DNA of 12,514 nucleotides from assembly GCA_013331575.1 (NCBI GenBank), contig DUGD01000060.1:5328-17841 (forward strand), read 5' to 3'. The notes under the pieces were generated by a model. That model was not told where the DNA came from, ran no database searches, and saw only the letters and a list, made by a program, of their open reading frames with translations. Within the stretch, counting starts at the first letter, position 1. Every line of letters begins with the position of its first letter. Source of the stretch: Candidatus Woesearchaeota archaeon (GTDB lineage: Archaea > Nanobdellota > Nanobdellia > Woesearchaeales > UBA525). Positions 11,705-12,514 of this stretch are shown here, one piece after another. The position numbers and the translations under genes are program-made.

Positions 11705-11796
11705 GTTGTGGCCTTGGAGTAATGCCAGACTGCCGTCATTGGCCGCAGCCGACGGCAGTCGTCTATGGACTGCTGTCGTACGAACGCCGCCACAAC
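11705..11796. repeat. Nested inverted repeats with alternative hairpins
   Basis: The outer arms GTTGTGGC (11705-11712) and GCCACAAC (11789-11796) enclose a perfect 10-bp stem, GACTGCCGTC (11728-11737) with GACGGCAGTC (11751-11760). A third segment, GACTGCTGTC (11768-11777), can pair with the same middle arm with one G-U pair and a 7-nt loop, so two mutually exclusive stems are possible. The block lies in the 268-nt gap between VapC and the surface protein. It may be a noncoding RNA or decayed sequence; no Rfam family was recognised by eye. The rest of the gap holds only a 94-codon minus frame that I reject. Confidence 0.55.
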
Positions 11797-11906
11797 AGGC
11801 AAGTATAGTTATCAAAAAGAATGCTACTATTGCATTGGCCGCCGACAGAGGATGGACTGAACAGCCAGACACAGTCTTGCTAGATGAGGGGAGAAAAGAT
11901 GGCTTA

Positions 11907-12257
11907 TTACGTGAGAACCTTGACATCTAGTCCGGGTATCTTCGTGAAGTCATGGTCGAATGTTGCGAGCGTCGCATCGTTTGCGATGCACACACCAGCG
12001 ATGAGGATGTCGGCTTTGTTTACCATCCGTCCTTTGTCTCGGAGCGTTCGTTCTATCGCAGCGCTGTGCTTCGCCGCTCGTGCATCGTAGTCGAGGATGG
12101 CGAGATCGATCTTCGTGTCTGCCTTACCGACTAGTAGTTCGTGGACGGTTATCGCGGTCATCGATAGCGGTTCGTCTCCAAGCGCCTCTGCGGCACGGAT
12201 GCCCTGTTGTGTGCGTTTGAGGATCTCTATTAGCACGGATGTGTCAATGACTATCAT
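11907..12257 (-). CDS. vapC: VapC toxin, PIN-domain ribonuclease
   Basis: VapC toxins are metal-dependent RNases that cut tRNA or rRNA and are held inactive by VapB. The PIN motifs are visible: IVIDTSVLIEILK with D5, TVHELLVGK with E40, NKADILIAGVCIAND with D83, and LATFDHDF with D101/D103. The acidic set for metal binding is therefore complete. The length of 116 aa is typical. The frame is open upstream to 12368, but the ATG at 12257 is chosen because the PIN domain starts there and its ATGA overlaps the VapB stop. Two tandem stops (TAATAA) end it. Transcription and translation are coupled to the antitoxin, which as in the family probably represses its own promoter. Confidence 0.93.
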   Translation of the reverse strand: MIVIDTSVLIEILKRTQQGIRAAEALGDEPLSMTAITVHELLVGKADTKIDLAILDYDARAAKHSAAIERTLRDKGRMVNKADILIAGVCIANDATLATFDHDFTKIPGLDVKVLT

Positions 12258-12505
12258 GAAGAACCCCAAACTTGTTTGTGACGTTTTTCGAGGTCGCGAT
12301 TGAGCGACTCCCGGTTTTTCTTGATATCGAGCTTTATCGTTTCGAACTCTTTGTCGGAGATAGTCCATGATCCGAGCATGGATTTCGCAGTCACGCGTTT
12401 TGGCGATATGCGGAGGAAGAGCTCGCTGAAGCTCTCATCGCTTGCCTTGAGTCGCTTGATGGCGGTGTAGGCATCCTCAGTGATGGTGATTGTCTTGAAA
12501 GGCAT
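12254..12505 (-). CDS. vapB: VapB antitoxin (archaeal VapB family, PF02697/COG1753 type)
   Basis: This is an 83-aa antitoxin. The N-terminal part (FKTITITEDAYTAIKRLKASDESFSELFLRI) has the beta strand and helices of a ribbon-helix-helix-like DNA-binding domain and matches the archaeal VapB family. The C-terminal half (ISDKEFETIKLDIKKNRESLNRDLEKRHKQV) is a charged helix that would wrap around VapC. The stop overlaps the VapC start (ATGA, 12254-12257). The ATG at 12505 lies 9 nt from the window edge, so the promoter is not visible. The gene is intact and its toxin is adjacent and intact. Confidence 0.92.
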   Translation of the reverse strand: MPFKTITITEDAYTAIKRLKASDESFSELFLRISPKRVTAKSMLGSWTISDKEFETIKLDIKKNRESLNRDLEKRHKQVWGSS

Positions 12506-12514
12506 ATTATGTTT

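Noticed and set aside
11690..11900. SRP 7S RNA or RNase P RNA
   Set aside because: GGGGGCTAGG resembles a 7S start, but the conserved helix-8 GGAAG-type motif and the RNase P GGAAAGTCC core are absent and the region is too short.
11642..11926. 94-codon minus-strand frame with a hydrophobic stretch
   Set aside because: Codon use is unlike its neighbours. It overlaps the VapC end and the surface-protein promoter, has no ribosome binding site, and its sequence is explained by the inverted repeats.

Overview
The window looks like a piece of an archaeal chromosome. The evidence is the archaeal and eukaryotic-type information-processing genes (TFE-alpha, ribosomal proteins L44e and S27e, a Gins51-type GINS subunit), archaeal TATA boxes 26-28 nt upstream of several start codons, Shine-Dalgarno sites matching the archaeal 16S tail, an archaeal VapB-family antitoxin and a COG2100-type radical SAM protein. 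The small genes and the TFE zinc-ribbon spacing recall DPANN archaea such as Woesearchaeota. That lineage is an inference and cannot be proven from this window.

Layout from left to right: TFE and an unknown 188-aa protein (53-1262, +); a COG1407-type metallophosphoesterase with its own promoter (1317-2057, +); a probable small Cys-rich protein facing it (2203-2415, -); then an accessory block of six small unknown genes behind one promoter (2640-5251, +). The block holds a tandem pair of short membrane-type paralogues, a 237-aa protein, and a tandem triplet of paralogues ending in a Y-D-P-P-G-[SA]-F-F-G signature. It is followed by three imperfect noncoding units of about 80 nt (5289-5523), each with a conserved small hairpin.

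Next come ribosomal proteins S27e and L44e (-, transcribed L44e first), a membrane-anchored Cys-containing protein (+), GINS (-) and a radical SAM enzyme (+) sharing a divergent promoter region. Then follow an AT-richer SET-domain protein (-), a 614-aa secreted, sequon-rich surface protein (-), a short gap with nested inverted repeats, and a VapBC toxin-antitoxin pair (-) at the right edge.

Housekeeping genes (transcription, translation, replication) are interleaved with accessory material. The strongest candidate for an undescribed system is 2588-5523: one promoter, six co-directional unknown genes in two paralogous families, DNA-level homogenisation between paralogues, and a terminal repeat tract. 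I see no phage, transposase, CRISPR or tRNA gene, so any function for the block is unknown. Two modes of translation initiation coexist: leaderless genes with TATA about 27 nt before the start, and Shine-Dalgarno genes, several with the extended GGAGGTGAT-like form.
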